From positions 84,307,491 to 84,371,490 of the forward strand of contig NC_034412.1 of assembly GCF_002078875.1 (NCBI RefSeq): a DNA stretch of 64,000 nucleotides. Reading direction: 5' to 3'. The notes under the pieces were generated by a model, which saw only the letters and a program-made list of their open reading frames with translations, did no database searches and was not told the DNA's origin. Positions 12,301-25,700 of the stretch are shown one piece after another. The stretch's first letter is position 1. Each line of letters opens with the position of its first letter. A program made the position numbers and the translations under genes. Source of the DNA: Numida meleagris. Taxonomy: Eukaryota; Chordata; Aves; Galliformes; Numididae.

Positions 12301-15300
12301 ATTGTTACAGCAGCAAAAATACAAAGACATTTCAAAGCAATTTTATTCTTGACATTTTGTATGTGTTTATATGTGTATGTGTATGCATGTGTGTATTCAG
12401 TGCACTATTGAGATACTGCTAACAGACCAGCGATGGAATTGAATGCACTAATAAACAGGCATGCCCTTTAAAGTTGCCGAAGTTAATTCAGCAGACTCAC
12501 ACTACTTTGGCATAGTGATAGCAATTATACAATTACTTTAAAAAGTAAGTCTCTATTTACTTCTACAGGATATTTGATTTCACCACTTAAAACATGAAAG
12601 CAGTTTTCTGACTGTATTTTCCAGCCTTTCAACTCTATGCATGTCATTTGAGATCTTGACATAATGTACTTTAGACAGTTAAGGAACTTGTAGTTATTTC
12701 CAAAGACTGCAGAACTTTTTGTGTGCTGAATTCCTGCTGCTGCTCTGTGCATCTCTGCTGGGAGCTCAGAGTCCAAGAGGTGTCTGCAGCCCCACGCTCC
12801 ACTCTCTGGATAGAAATAAGGATTGAATGAAAAGAAATAGCCCCAAAGCTGCTTGAAAGGGTTGTCCCTTTGAAAGTATGCTTCAGGGTCAAAAACAGCA
12901 ATGTTGTTTTCCCTCTGCATAAGTCCCCATTTTACTTCTAGCACTGGGAGTATGTGACACTATGTTGATTTAAAACCGAGGTTAATTAAAAAGCCAAAGT
13001 TGTGTTGGACTCATGGACCATTCTTAACTAGATGAAAACTTAGAGAACACAGGTTTTTGCAATGTATTTAAATTTAGATAACATACAGATTAGGTTTAAT
13101 AGTGTTTGCACTCTGCTACTAATTTACTCATAGTCATTAGATGTTTATGTGTATTTTTAGTTACCATCATACCTATTTCTTATACTATTTTTACATTAAA
13201 TACATGATTTTTAAGGCTCGTGGTAAATCGGGCCAGGAGCTTTGCAATTAATGGAAACAAGATGCATACAACAGTTTTATAATTGAAGAGCATGTTCCTG
13301 AAAGAAAAAATGTGAATAATTTCTGAAGTTAATTGGCTTATTCATATAATTAAAGTAACCTAGGTGCTTAAGCTTTGCCAGTGATTTACCAGTGAAAATA
13401 ACCATTACAGTAACTACTGGAGGCAGCTCAGCTGAGAAGTGAAATAATAAAAAATGAAATGACTCAGTAATGGTGTTTATTATGCAGAGTATTAAACCCA
13501 TGACCACTGCAGGGTTACTTTAAACAAGGTTGTACTAAAGTGAGCTCACAGAATTATAAAAAGGAATATTAAAATGCTCTGCTATAGGTTACAGTCTTGT
13601 TCTAAATTGTTTCCAGCTTTCTTAGAAATAATGGGATACAGGGAGCAGACCAGAGGCACTTTTTTCTATTCATTTTCCTATTATAAATGTAATATGTAAT
13701 ATAAGATTTAGATTACAATATACAGTACATTAGATAGAAAATATTATTCTGTAATATAATATATGAAGTTATAGAATGACCTTTGCTTCGTTTGGTATGA
13801 TTGATTCGATGAGTCGGTATCCTTTTTCCTCTCAGTATTATATTCTGCCTATAGATGGCACTAACTTCTTGCTGTTTCAGAGAACCCAGGAAATAGCTTC
13901 TTGAAATATCCAGAACAAACTTCTCGGCAGTTTGTATCCCATAATCCAGCAGTGACAAAATAAAATGGCTCTAAAACAATAAACCATCAAACAAACATTT
14001 TAAATACTTTTTTTTCTTTTTAAATTAAGATTATAATGACTTTTAATAGAGGATCAGAAAGCCATGCCAGCTGCATATTTGTAACTAATATTTTAAACAT
14101 CTTTTAAGTATTTAAAGACTCCACCTTTTGCAAATAATGAAATCTACTTAAAAAAGTATAAAAGTGCTGTAAAATGTAGTCTTTTGCTCGCAAAATAAAT
14201 GTATCACTATAAAATATTGATCAAAATACTTCCTTTTTAAAGTTAATATTACATCATCACATATCTCTTCTTCTATTTCTTTACCTGCATTCATTAGATA
14301 GAAAAAAAAAGCCAGTATGGTTTCTGTATTACACTGACTGCAAAATGTTATTTAGATACAATTATACTGAAGTTAGTGTGTTTGTGTATATAAACAAACA
14401 GATCATTAAGGTTTGGCTTTATAAATTGTGCACAATAAATAACAAATATCAGGCACTTTAAATACTTCTCCCAGTTGTGAAGTGCTATGACACTACTTTG
14501 CTTGTTAACACAGTGATTTCTGCTGTTAACCCCAATTTAAATTAAATCTGAATGAGAGCAGAATGAGGCACAGAGCTCTCAAGTTCCCATCTTTTTATTG
14601 GAAATCCAATTATGAATGAAATAAACTGTTTCATGTTGGAACTTATTAATAATGAGCAAGAATGCTATTTATTCATTAACATTTGATAAAGATTATTTTA
14701 TCTAATCTGAAAAGATCACATAACACACAATTTAAGTGTGTGCTGTCCATGTCAGAATGTTGTTACTGTATCTAGCAGTTTACTACAAAAATGGAGAAAT
14801 AGAAAAAAGAAACAGTGATTTCCTTTCTGTCTCTGGAATATTTCTAGCACTGTCTTTTATTTGCAAAAGATAGCATTTAATTCAGTACTTTCCCACCACA
14901 TTTTGTGTGAGGTAGCTAAACCAATCCTGCCTGAACTCTTGTAAAATAGAGTACAGAAAACTTGTTACAGTTAGTATTCAATGAAAAAGACCTCACTATG
15001 CAAACATTATTAACCTCTTCTGGTTCTGAGTTGCAATAAACAGTTGTGGCTGGAAATATAAGATCCAGGCTCCTTCAGCAGAGACTAGAGGGATTTTTGG
15101 CACAACAAAGCTACAAAGGACTAACACAGAAGAAAATATGCTGAATGTATTAATTTGTGTGCTAGTGGAGAGACCTCCAAGACATACCATGAATTTAAAA
15201 AATTGTGTGTCACTTTTTTTTCATAATTTAGTCAAAATATCTGTTCATGCTACCTGACTGCTGCTTATTCGGAGTATGGTATCCAGAAATCTCCCAAACA

Positions 15301-15880
15301 AACTAACCACCAAAAAAAACCACCTTTATGCAGGCCACACTGAAACATCAAATCCAAATTTAGATGCAAAATTTGGAAATCATGTCCATTTATTTTGCTC
15401 TTAACTATGGTTTAAGGGGATATACTGTGGTAGAATTTCTAGTGAATCCTAATTGCTTCCTTCCTAGCCATCTAAATTATTTTAGAACTCTTTCAAAAAG
15501 TAATTAAATTTTTTAATGTTTCATTTGCAGGTGAGAAACTTCAGTAATGACTTTTGCTTTGATATTCCATTAGGAGCAACTAAGACCAATGAATAATTTC
15601 TAAGCATTAACATAATTCAAATGACAATGAGCGAGAGAACAAAGGGGAACAGAGCTGGTTTGCAAAGTCATGTATTTTGGATAAGGTGGTACTGAGCTAC
15701 CTAAAAAACTGTTGAAAGCAAAAAAACAAACAAATAAACAAACAAAATCTTCTTTAGGCTGTTCCAGGAACTGAAAATGAGCATCCAGAGATTCTTAATC
15801 CTCCGAGTTTAAATGAGAACAAGAGAAGAAGTGGGCAACTCAACAATGAAGATGAAGCCAAGGTTGGAAACAACCTAATG
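9301..15880. other. Unique AT-rich non-coding DNA
   Basis: No gene or named repeat is recognised over about 6.5 kb. Small low-complexity items include a TG-rich tract near 12358-12396 and an (AAAC/AAAT) run near 15720-15747. The longest frame is 139 codons on the minus strand (12525-12944), overlapped by another minus-strand frame and without family resemblance. Exons hidden by introns cannot be excluded from sequence alone. Confidence 0.5.
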
Positions 15881-15889
15881 CTATCCCCG

Positions 15890-17030
15890 AGAGTGGAGTA
15901 ATAATTTGTCTCACATTAAAGATGATGATAGATGTAAATGGTGTAAAGGCAGGATGGCTGGGGAAATGAAAGGGATAGAAGTAAAATATTGTGGAGGAAC
16001 TAAGGCTCAGGGATTTAGGTACTTAAACAGGGAATTGGTGATCAGATATCTCTATCCTAGGAGACTGAAAGATTTAGCACATGAAACCACAAGTCAAGCT
16101 GTAAAGGATTTAAATTACCCTAGCCATTTATTTAAATTGGTACCATGTGACTGAAGAGTAACAAATAGAACATTTGTGCTAAAAGCAAGATAAGAAAGTC
16201 ATCACGGCACTACAGACCCATTAGTCTAAATCAGTAAATACGGGCAACACTTTAAATGAGAGAATCATTAAGGCTATGGATGTAAATGAAAATGCGGAGA
16301 TGAAATGCATTACAGGTTTACCAGGTTAAGCTGATGAGTATCCTTGGTAAAAATGATTTTCTGCTCTTGAGAAATGCTGATCTGAATTAAGCCTGAGCTT
16401 TGTACAGTAATAAAAAATAAATGATTAAGGAAAGCATGAAGACACAGATTAGCAGAAAAACAAGGAAAAGAATGAATTGTGACACTTAGGAACCATTAGG
16501 CTTATGGTGTCATTTTAAGTTAATCTTTAGTGCTGATTTTGTGTTATATTTTTGAAAATGAAAGTGGCACAAGAAATAAGTTTAATTAAATTTGTTGATG
16601 TTCAGAATGCATCTAAGCTACAAGCAGAACTGGAATACTGATGATGGTTAAGACTGGAAGATGAAGCCCAGCATAGGGCCAGCAGGATGTGATATAAACT
16701 GGGGGCTCCTGAGTCATGAAAGACAGACAAAAAATCTTTTTTTTTTTTTTTAAGTTGAAAACTGGGTGAATATGATTATTAGTGATATAGACACAACAAG
16801 AGATTTTATACCACAAAGTCTTAGGTAAAATATGTATAGAAATCTGTGTATGAGGCCTTGAAGATTATATCTATAATGTTGTATATCCTTATTTTCATGT
16901 ACTGAGATATGCATTAAACTGGAGGAAATACTGAGAGGGACTACTAGATTGAGGAATGAAGTAACTATCATTAGTTTCTATCTGATTAATTAATAACTGC
17001 ATTAATTAACTAGCCAAATTCATTTCTTCA
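15890..17030 (+). mobile_element. Ancient CR1-like LINE, decayed ORF2 (RT region)
   Basis: Scattered but co-linear matches to the CR1-family ORF2 reverse transcriptase occur on the plus strand. In order these are: a YPRRLKDLAHE string (about 16056-16088, family form HPRxLKELA); VPCD followed by a stop (about 16143, family VPxDW); HYRPISL at 16208-16228 (the NYRPxSL RT motif); a GFT-like stretch near 16313; FVDV at 16591-16602 where the catalytic FADD box belongs; an RPHLEY-like remnant near 16849; and a segment near 16916-16975 resembling the region upstream of the 3' UTR. Frameshifts and stops are frequent, so it is non-functional. It is far more diverged than the other CR1 copies in the window, which implies an old, perhaps pre-avian, insertion. 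The 5' limit is uncertain. The 3' side is abutted by a mariner insertion. Confidence 0.7.
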
Positions 17031-17040
17031 GCAAAGCACA

Positions 17041-17588
17041 AAGGTCACTCTGAAAGTAATGCCTCCTATTTATTTACGTGGCAACTACAATAGAAACAAG
17101 GAGCACAATAACACTATCTGATTGAGCAAATTCTCAGCTAGAAAACACTACTTTTCAGCATAGTCATCACCATTAGTTGTGCTTTTTTGCCAGCTATGGA
17201 TTAGAGCTTGCGTGTTTTGCTTGTAAAAATCTGCACCAGCGGAGGTGATGTGCTGTCCCTGTCACCATTGCTGAAATACATCACTCACCACCTCACTGTG
17301 CTCACATCCACTCTTTGTTCTCCATAAACATTCAGCAAGCACTGATGAATGTCAATGGGTGCCATTTTTTCCATGTGGAGGAATTCAGTGACACACCTTT
17401 ATTTCACATGCATTTCCATGTCAGACACCATTTTGTCAGGCTGCCCCTCTGCTGCCATCTGTTGCACAGCAACAAAATGTAATGGAATTTTGGGAAGGTT
17501 CAGCCTTTACTGCCATACTATCAACATCCACCTCTGACATCGTGGGCCATCATAATAAAATAGGAGGCATTGCTTTTGGAGCAGCCAC
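17041..17588 (-). mobile_element. Internally deleted mariner-type DNA transposon
   Basis: Terminal inverted repeats are clear: GGTCACTCTGAAAGTAATGCCTCCTATTT on the left matches the reverse complement of AAATAGGAGGCATTGCTTTTGGAGCAGCC on the right with a few mismatches. Read on the minus strand, an HTH-like piece of mariner transposase is present at about 17285-17393 (contains MAPIDIH and VDVSTVR). It is followed after a large internal deletion by the extreme C-terminus at about 17153-17227 (DFYKQ...ALIHSWQKS...YAEK then stop). The catalytic DDD core is absent, so the copy is non-autonomous and dead. It resembles the abundant chicken Galluhop/Mariner1 type. The expected flanking TA duplication is not obvious, probably through decay. 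A 62-codon plus-strand frame inside (17349-17537) is a shadow. Confidence 0.9.
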
Positions 17589-20359
17589 CATATAGCAGGA
17601 ATCATATGGTTATTCTTGATAATGTATTTAAAAGAAAAACAAGAGAATAACTGATTAAGAAAAAGGGCATAATAACACAAAATCAAACAGAATTTGATTT
17701 ACCATCATGTATCTATTGTGGAAATTAGAAGAAAGTTTCTATCCATCATTGAAGAGAAACTATAGGCCATATTTTTAGAAGAGATACTGTGGACAAAAAT
17801 TCTAAATCACTTTAGGATAGACCTTTGCAGGTTTATAACAGATTGTATTACAAGTAACTAACCATAGTGAACTAAATTTGATGGACCTAGACGCCACTTC
17901 TTTCTCTGTCTGATGATACTCTAAGTAATCGATATGTACTGCTTTTGCTCCAGGTTCACAGTATTTGCTCATGTGTGAAAGCATGGATGTATCTCCTTTC
18001 TGTTCAGTAAAGCACCTAAGACTGTTATTTCTGATTCTTTTTAACAAGACTTAAATCCAGGTTTCACTGCCAACTCCTCAGACTTTGTGTCTGTGTGTAC
18101 ACACAGTAAAGATACAAAAACATCATTCCTACAAATTCAGAAAAATTATAGATGATGCTTCTAAAATAAACAACCAACTTATGGAAATGATTGTGATGTT
18201 TTTCAGTAATTATGATATTAGACATTTTGTCAAAAAGGTCAATTTAAACTATTTTCAAAACAATGAGAAAGCAGTGAGTATGAGTTATGTAAAATTTATT
18301 AAAAGTGCAAGCAAATGTCCAAAAATTTTGTAGTTCTGTTGATCTTGCTGAATTTTCATTTGTAAGAGGTAGGAACAGGTTGTTCAAAGCAACTTATTTT
18401 TCGCGTTTCTTTGAGTGTAATCTCTTTTTCAGAAGAAAATAATGATTTGAAATAATGGCCATAAAAGATGCAATGCTGCTAATGTGTTCTCAGAACCTGA
18501 AACATGTATTGACAAAATGGAAATGCTCTGGGGGAAATTTATTTCACTTGCAATTCGTTTGGTTCCTGCCATAATTGGACAAAGGAGTTGAGTAGCTGCC
18601 AGAGAAAATGAGAAGTTGAGCATTCAATCACCACCTCTGCAATTCCAGAATTTTAATTGCATTGCTCACTGTGAGACTTTGGTGGGGGGGGGAAGTTGTG
18701 AAGACAGGACGTGTCATGAGTATTGTATTGCTGACAGTCTTTTTTTCTTATTCGAGATGTCTCAATCATTGCCAAACAGTGCAGCCTTGCTTGGAGGAGC
18801 ATGTCTTGGGCACAGACAGCTCCTGCATTAGTCACTGGGGAAGTGCAGGCAAATTATGCAGATGAAGATCGCTATCATGTGGATCTTCAGGGAAAAAGTC
18901 AAACAGTAACATTCTTCAGTTACGTTTGAGTATTTAAATGAAGGTGAAGCTTTCACATGCACAAATTGCAGTAGTGATGTTCTGCTGTCTCTATCGTAAA
19001 TGCTTGATTGAGATGTTTGGAGCAGATTGACAGGTCAGCTAGTTAATTTTGGAGACACCATTGTCATGAGTAAAATTAGTAGCTAACCCTGCAAGTGCCT
19101 AAAAATTCATCTGCACTATATTTTCTATGGAAAAGCTGTTGGTAATTTGTTATAGCCAATGATGTTTTCAAAGTGTTGAGATACTTGGCAAGTGACTATT
19201 ACCTAAGACCTGCCAAGGTTCACAAAATATTCTGCTATTTTAGCCAAAGGTTCTAAACCAATGGCTATGCTCAGACATTAAATAATTATCAGTTCATTGG
19301 CCTAGAACAAGAGAGTGATCCTACAAGTCAGGCTGTTGTGTTTTGTGTAGGATACTCACTTGAAGGAATGAGAGCTGTTTTCCTACCTCTGTGCCAATTA
19401 ATATTCTGTTCTGACCACTAAATCAGTATTTTCTAACCTGAGGGGCCTACATCTGGGGGAGAGGGGCCAAAAAAGGAAAGGCACAAATGGTGGAAGTATA
19501 TTCTTTCTATTTGCTATGATGGAGGAGGGCTAGCTGTCTTGCAGTGTCAAGTGCAAAGAATGGTAAGAAAGATCTGTAGTCTGTTTTCTGGGTGGTGTAG
19601 GATACCTCTGAGAAGTGCGTGTGAGAAATTTTGCATGCTAGGATGCTGCTCAGCTACAAGAAGCAGCGTTCTGCTCCTGTGCTCCTGGTGAGCAATCCCA
19701 CTGCTGAACTATCGACTAACAGCTCCTCTTGTGTGTGAAACAACTTGATGGGCTTCTGGCAATTGACAGAAAGAGCTTAGGATTGTGAATCTCTGAGGAC
19801 ATTAGGATGCTAACAAGAAATGCAGCTTAAATTACTCTTTCTTTCAGAAATATCTACCACACTGACAAGCTAAATCTCTACTAAAGGAAATTTTGAGCCC
19901 CCAGTTGAGCAATATCCCTGTGTTGAGGTGGCTAGCTTGAATGGTCTGCATTAGAAGATCATCTAAAATTTAGCTCTTCTAAATCCTCAAGATTCTCCTA
20001 TGAATTTAGTCTTTTGTAGTATTTTAGGAACAGTGCTCTGCACACTGAGAATATTTGTTTAAAAGATGCATAGATGCATATTTAAGTGCCATTTAGTACA
20101 TTTCTTAAGCCAAATGAGCATTCTTCAGAATGAATTTCAGCCAAGGTTGGAGAAGTTCTATAAGAAACTGAGATGAAATTTATCAAGTTACCACATGACA
20201 GACACAGAAGTGTCCTAAAATTTTGCCAGCACCTATCAGATATGTTAAACCTTCTGCAGTCTTGTCTGTATTTAAAATAACTTAGGAAAGAGCTTTTCTT
20301 ATTAGTGCTGTGCAAAACAACCAACCAAAAAAATACCTATCCCAAATTCCCAGTTCAAA
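17589..20359. other. Non-coding DNA, no gene found
   Basis: The first few hundred bases may be further degraded flank of the ancient CR1 interrupted by the mariner, but I cannot align them. The remainder shows no recognisable gene or repeat. A short G8 run lies near 18683-18691. All frames are under 85 codons and overlap on opposite strands. Confidence 0.45.
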
Positions 20360-20494
20360 GGTTTTCAAGAAACGTGTGGATGTGACACTGAGGGACATTG
20401 TTTAGTGGGCATGATGGTAATGTGTTGATGGTTGGAGTAGATGATCTTAGTGGTCTTTTCCAACCTTAATAAATCTGATTCTATGATTCCATGA
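20360..20494 (+). mobile_element. CR1 LINE 3' tail
   Basis: A short plus-strand CR1 3' end. It starts with GGTTTTCAAGAAACGTGTGG, continues through GGGACATTGTTTAGTGGGCA and a GATGATCTTAGTGGTCTTTTCCAACC block, and ends at ATTCTATGATTCCATGA, the terminal octamer repeat. It retains only about 135 bp of 3' UTR, a typical strongly 5'-truncated copy. Confidence 0.95.
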
Positions 20495-22030
20495 CAGTCA
20501 GGGGCACGTACTTCAGGTAACAGCACTCAATGCTGGAATGGTGAGTTACGAAACTATTTTAACTTTAGGGTTCATTAAAAATAAGAAATGGAATTGGGCA
20601 CATCTTCTTACAAGAGAAATTATCAGCAGGAATGCGTATTTTTCAAATAAAACTTTCTCACCTCAAAATTTACCAGTATAATTATATTAAAACTTTATTA
20701 CCTGTGCTGTCTTCCCCTTATTGTCTCAGAGCACTATTTTTCAAATAAATACGACAGACCTGCTTGAAGATGTTCCTTACATTTATAAATAAAAGAAGCA
20801 CATTTAAAGTAAGAAGCAAAGCAACAAAATGGTCCATGACGTAGCATCTTCTAAATCTCTCATGAAATGCTTCCTCTTTTTTTTCTGATAGCTCAGATTT
20901 GAAGGCATTTGGAAATACACTCAAGAGCTCATGGCTATCTTCTAATCTGGACACAATAGGTACTTTATATTTCTTTTGTACACCTAAAATATGACATACA
21001 GAAATCTCACTGGGAATTTTCTTGTGCAAAGTCTTTATTCTCTGGTTAGTATTTGTTTGGCTTCTCTTCCTTTGTGGCAAATCTTTGAATTAAGACTGTA
21101 GCTGAAATATTTTAGTGTCTGTTCTGCTTTTAATTGTCATGTGACTAAGATTGTGACAGGTAATAAAGGTGTGAGAAGCAAACTGATAGAGCACCGTGAT
21201 TTATTTTTGTAATTGTTGATGTACAACCATTTCTTAGTTGTTGCAGGTATTATAAATAGAAGCACATGTATTCTGCATCCTTTATACATTTAATTTGATG
21301 AAAGTGGAACTCTTGCTATAACCTGATTAGCTAAAGGATGTCAGAGTCACCTCAAGACAATGAGTGATTGCTTGGGCTCATTTGAGGATATTTCATAAGG
21401 GAAAACAAACACTGACATTTGTTTTATATGGAGAGCTGGGAACGAGCTGGATTGACTGATTAACTGCTTGATTGATTTGGGTGGGAAGTGCTGAGTACAC
21501 CTACGGCTGATTACCAAGTGGAGGCAGGACTCATTTGAAGGTGCCTCTGTGTTGCACTACCATATTTTACCTGAGACTTGCTGGACTTGCCCTGTGTTGA
21601 GCTGTTATTCTGCCAACTGTGAGTACTCTTTTATATTAAAGAGAAAGTGGACTTCACTTGGCCTGATGCTTTCCTTTCATTGTGGTTTTGTTGTATGCAA
21701 GGAAATTAACTGCTCCTATTTGACTATTGATGAGTAACAAAGGACAGTTTTGATGTAATTAGAATTTAAATGGACTGTTATGTATTATTTCCCATTATTC
21801 TGATTTAATCTATGTTGCAAGTTTTGTAATTGGCTTGTTTCTAATGGTTTGCTGCCGTGCTTTGAAATGCTATGCAAAATATATTCAGCCCCGTAGTCAG
21901 CAGAGGTTAACATCACTTATGTGTGCTTCATGTTTATAATGTGTGGCCTGTCTATTCCTCCTCAGAAAGCTGGAAAAGCTGTATTTTTTTCTGTGTAAGT
22001 TCTCTATGTAAATAGAGAGAAGAGAGCAAC

Positions 22031-22062
22031 ACACATAGCATATGAAACACATAGCTTATGAA
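22031..22062. repeat. 16-bp tandem duplication
   Basis: ACACATAGCATATGAA is followed directly by ACACATAGCTTATGAA, one mismatch between copies. This is a simple local duplication. Confidence 0.85.
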
Positions 22063-22739
22063 ACTGGCTAAAGTGATCAATGTTTCTCCCACAGGATTGT
22101 TTTTTTCCCATTCTCTTGGGTGAACACCGCAAAAGCAATTTTGTCAGCATGAATTCTTATCTGTCATAAAGTCACTTATTCTGTTAGCCTGTGTTTTACT
22201 TAAGAAATGTTACTCTCCTGCATTGCAAGTGTTTTCCCTCTAGCTCATTTCAAATGGATTTTAGTACTGGGGATGACTGATGCACGGTTCTTCCAGTCTT
22301 AGGATCTGCTCCTATTGGAAATGTTTTGTGTTGCTACAGAACTCTAGTGACTGAAGAAAGGGTAAGACAACAAAGTAAAGATGAACAAGACCACAGTGAG
22401 GTCAAAGATACAAATATATATATATATGTATTTACAGTTATTAATTCCACCAGACATTGTTGTGGGCAGCAGTTTCATAAATAACCAGTAGAATTAACTG
22501 TTCACCTAGACGTTCTGTTTGATTTCTGATCATCAGAAATTTGGTTTCCTGATACATTTCTATCAGGATGAAGAAAGAGTTAAAATATAAAAATACAGAG
22601 GGATCAGGGGAACTAATGTTGTAGCATTTAAAGCATGGCAAAAGAGAGGAGGAAGTCATTCTTATTCTAGGTCCTCTGTACTGCATGTTTGTTTTGAGTA
22701 TTGCCCCTTCTTTGGTGGTTGCTCCTCCCTCTGATTATA

Positions 22740-22766
22740 AGCCAATAGCCTATCAAGCTATTGGCT
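22740..22766. other. Perfect 10-bp inverted repeat with two CCAAT boxes
   Basis: AGCCAATAGC and GCTATTGGCT are exact reverse complements separated by a 7-base loop (CTATCAA). Each arm holds a CCAAT box (NF-Y consensus core), one in each orientation. The structure lies about 100 bp upstream of a GC-richer patch. Whether it acts as a promoter element or is a chance palindrome cannot be told from sequence alone. Confidence 0.7.
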
Positions 22767-25700
22767 CCTCTGCAGTCACTCTGCATGATGCAAGCATAGA
22801 GAGACTTAAAAATACTTGTAAATGCTGGGTCAGCTGATGGAGGGATAAGAGAATGCTCAGAGCCTGTCATAGGCAGTCACTGCTCAGCAGATTTGGTGGT
22901 GCTGAAAGCTGTGTGCTCCCGGGAGCAGAGGAGCACTACAGCAGCCACCACTTTCCTGGCGATACCTCCATTGAACAAGTAAGACTTGGTGGCTCCCAAA
23001 ACCTAGTCCCAAGCCTTACTTATACAACTAGTGAGACACGACATGGAGGTGGCTGTTGGTACCCTGTTGCTCTTTGACTGGCTGGCAGATCTGGGGGGAT
23101 TGGTCTCATGGCAGAACAATTGGAGTTACTGTGGGTTTTCTGTACACTCTAAGAAATAAGTTGTGGCTATTCACCAGTGAGAAAAGTTCCCTGACTGCTC
23201 AGAGCAATAACAGAAGGTCTTTGTTGTAAAATCACGAGAAACCTCTTTCTGGCACCCAAGAATATTGCACTGCAACTGCTTTATATGCCAAATATGTCTC
23301 CCATGTGGACATATTATAAATCATCTGTGTTTTATTAGAAAAGCACTACCAAACTCTGACAAAGGGTACTCTCAGTAGGTTCGGTTGTTTGTTCCCGTCT
23401 TAAAAGAGGAATGTTGAAATCAGTTGTGTGAGCAGGAATTCCTGGCAAAACAAACCCCCAGGAATACTGGAGACATAACTGTTGCTCTCAGCTAAACACT
23501 GCAGGGTCTTATTAAACTAGACCAGCCAGCACCAGGGCAACTGCCCCAAAGCTTGAGCTAATGGCCAAAAAAAAAAGCACTTCATGCAGAAGATATAGCA
23601 CAGTACTTTCTCTTCAAGGCACACATAAATAACTGCAGAGAGATGGGATGCACCCAGTGCTCATGGAAGCCAGAAGAAATCCTCCATTTGGCTTCAGCAT
23701 TTTTAGAGTGATGTCTTTATCTCCCCAAATGGCTATTTATTATAAGAAAAATATTGGACTCCCACAACACTGGCATTGCTTTCAAGACAGCAATACCTAA
23801 TCCTGAGCTGTTTGGAAGCTAAGTGCCTCGTGGAAATGGATACTTAGCACCTGGGGAGTGCAGGAGCCTAGCTTCTGCCTCGAGTTATTCCAGACTAATT
23901 TATACTGGTGTACATGAGTGCAGTATCTGTCCCTTATTTTGCCTTCCCTTCCCTTTTTGTCTTTTTTTTTTTTAATCCATTTTTCTAATCCCTCCTCTAA
24001 CCTGAGCAGTTTGTTTACAACCTAGATCTATGAAAACTACTACAGGAGAAAAAAGTTATAATGGTATAAATCTAGCCTGATTCCCTTGAATCTAGGAAGA
24101 TCACCTTGAATTTATGATGGTGGCATCAAGAATGAAGCCTGCGTACTTTAGTATTAAAAGAAGTTAATACAGCAGAAATAATGAAATTTAAAAATGTTTT
24201 GTTTTTTTTCCACAAAAGATTGTAAATTCCATTGGAGTTTTTCAAAGCTAGAATAGCTTTTGAGGGGCCGATATTTTATAAATCTCAACATTCTTTTGTA
24301 AAAATTTAATGAGGAATAGGAATTCTCATCTTTCAGTGAGGACTCTCTGGCTTTAACACATTCAGGAAATATCATGAAAGCGCAGCTACACTACAAAACA
24401 CAGGAAAAGCAAGGGGCTTTTGGTTTACTGTAAAGTAGGGTAAGTACAGTCAATTCTCATGAAGGTATAGAACTAGCTTTGGATTCCTATCATGGATGAT
24501 TATTATCTTTTTTTTTTTTTTGACAGAACCATCCAGAGAGGAGTTATTCTTTCAACAAAAAAACCAAAGATATTTAAAACTTGTTTCCATTTTGCATGAA
24601 GATGAAGCTAAAATAATTTGGAGAAAAAAAAATCTGTAAGAAATATCAGAAGGTACTCCCTAGTTTAAAATACAGGATTCTGAGTGGGAAACTTGGCCTC
24701 TAAGTCTTGTTCTGAATGAAACAAAGCAGGGCTTTGGGATATAGTTTTCTACCTACTTCTACTTGACGTAAAAATTCATATACGGATTTCCTGATTTTTG
24801 ATTAAGAAAAAGCTCATTCTGGATCTCATCTGTATCACTTTAAGAAGTAATTTCTTGTCCTTGATATATTTTGGTAAATACAAAAATTTTACTTTAAGAG
24901 ATGACAATTTTCAGTGAAAAATTGTTTTCAAAAAAATGTCAAAGATCATCTCTGGCTAAGTTAACAAGCTATAATATACAAATGCAAGTATCTAGCAGTT
25001 GAAGGTAAATTCTTGGGTTAAAGAATAGAAATTATTTTTTATTATTGCCAGGAGTTCTGTGTATTTAATCATTTGTGAATACAAAACTTCACTGACATGT
25101 GAAAGCCAAAATTCTAAGCTTGCCCAGTGAAGCAGTGTTTGGAAAAAAAAAAAAAGAAAGAAAAAGGAAGGAAAACAAACGCTTTTCCTTCAGAAAGTAT
25201 GAATAAAACCTGTTTAGAATTGCTGGAGTAAATCATTCCCCATGGCCTTATGCTCCACAAAAGAGAGTTTACATCAGAACCCCAAGAAATATAGAGATGT
25301 CAAATTTTATTTTATTTTTTTTTAAACAGAGGAAAAGGATGTTTTTGTGGAGTGCTCAAATTTTCTCAGCCTGTCACTCAAACGATGCTATTGGCAAGCT
25401 AGGCATGCTTTTCCAGTGCTAACGGAAGAGTGCCAGGTGGCAGCTAAGGAGAGGAAAGAGCAGAGAAAAGAACTGAAAAAGCGGTAACTAGAGAAGTCTG
25501 TGGCAGACATTCTTCCATCATGCACATTATTTTCCATAGCACTTAAATCCCTGATAGTTTGTAGAGGATGGAAATAAATCTTTCTGACAAATGTAACTTA
25601 ATAGAGGAAAACATACACGCAACACATCCTCTAATCCATATTTAGTTTGCAGCTTAGCAAGGAATTTCTGCAGGAGAAGTGTATGCTTTACTGTCACATG

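Noticed and set aside
12525..12944. 139-codon minus-strand frame
   Set aside because: No recognisable motif, and another minus-strand frame overlaps it. Chance is the simplest explanation.
20718..21080. 120-codon minus-strand frame with hydrophobic C-terminal stretch
   Set aside because: The apparent membrane segment is produced by T-rich DNA. No family resemblance and no supporting context.
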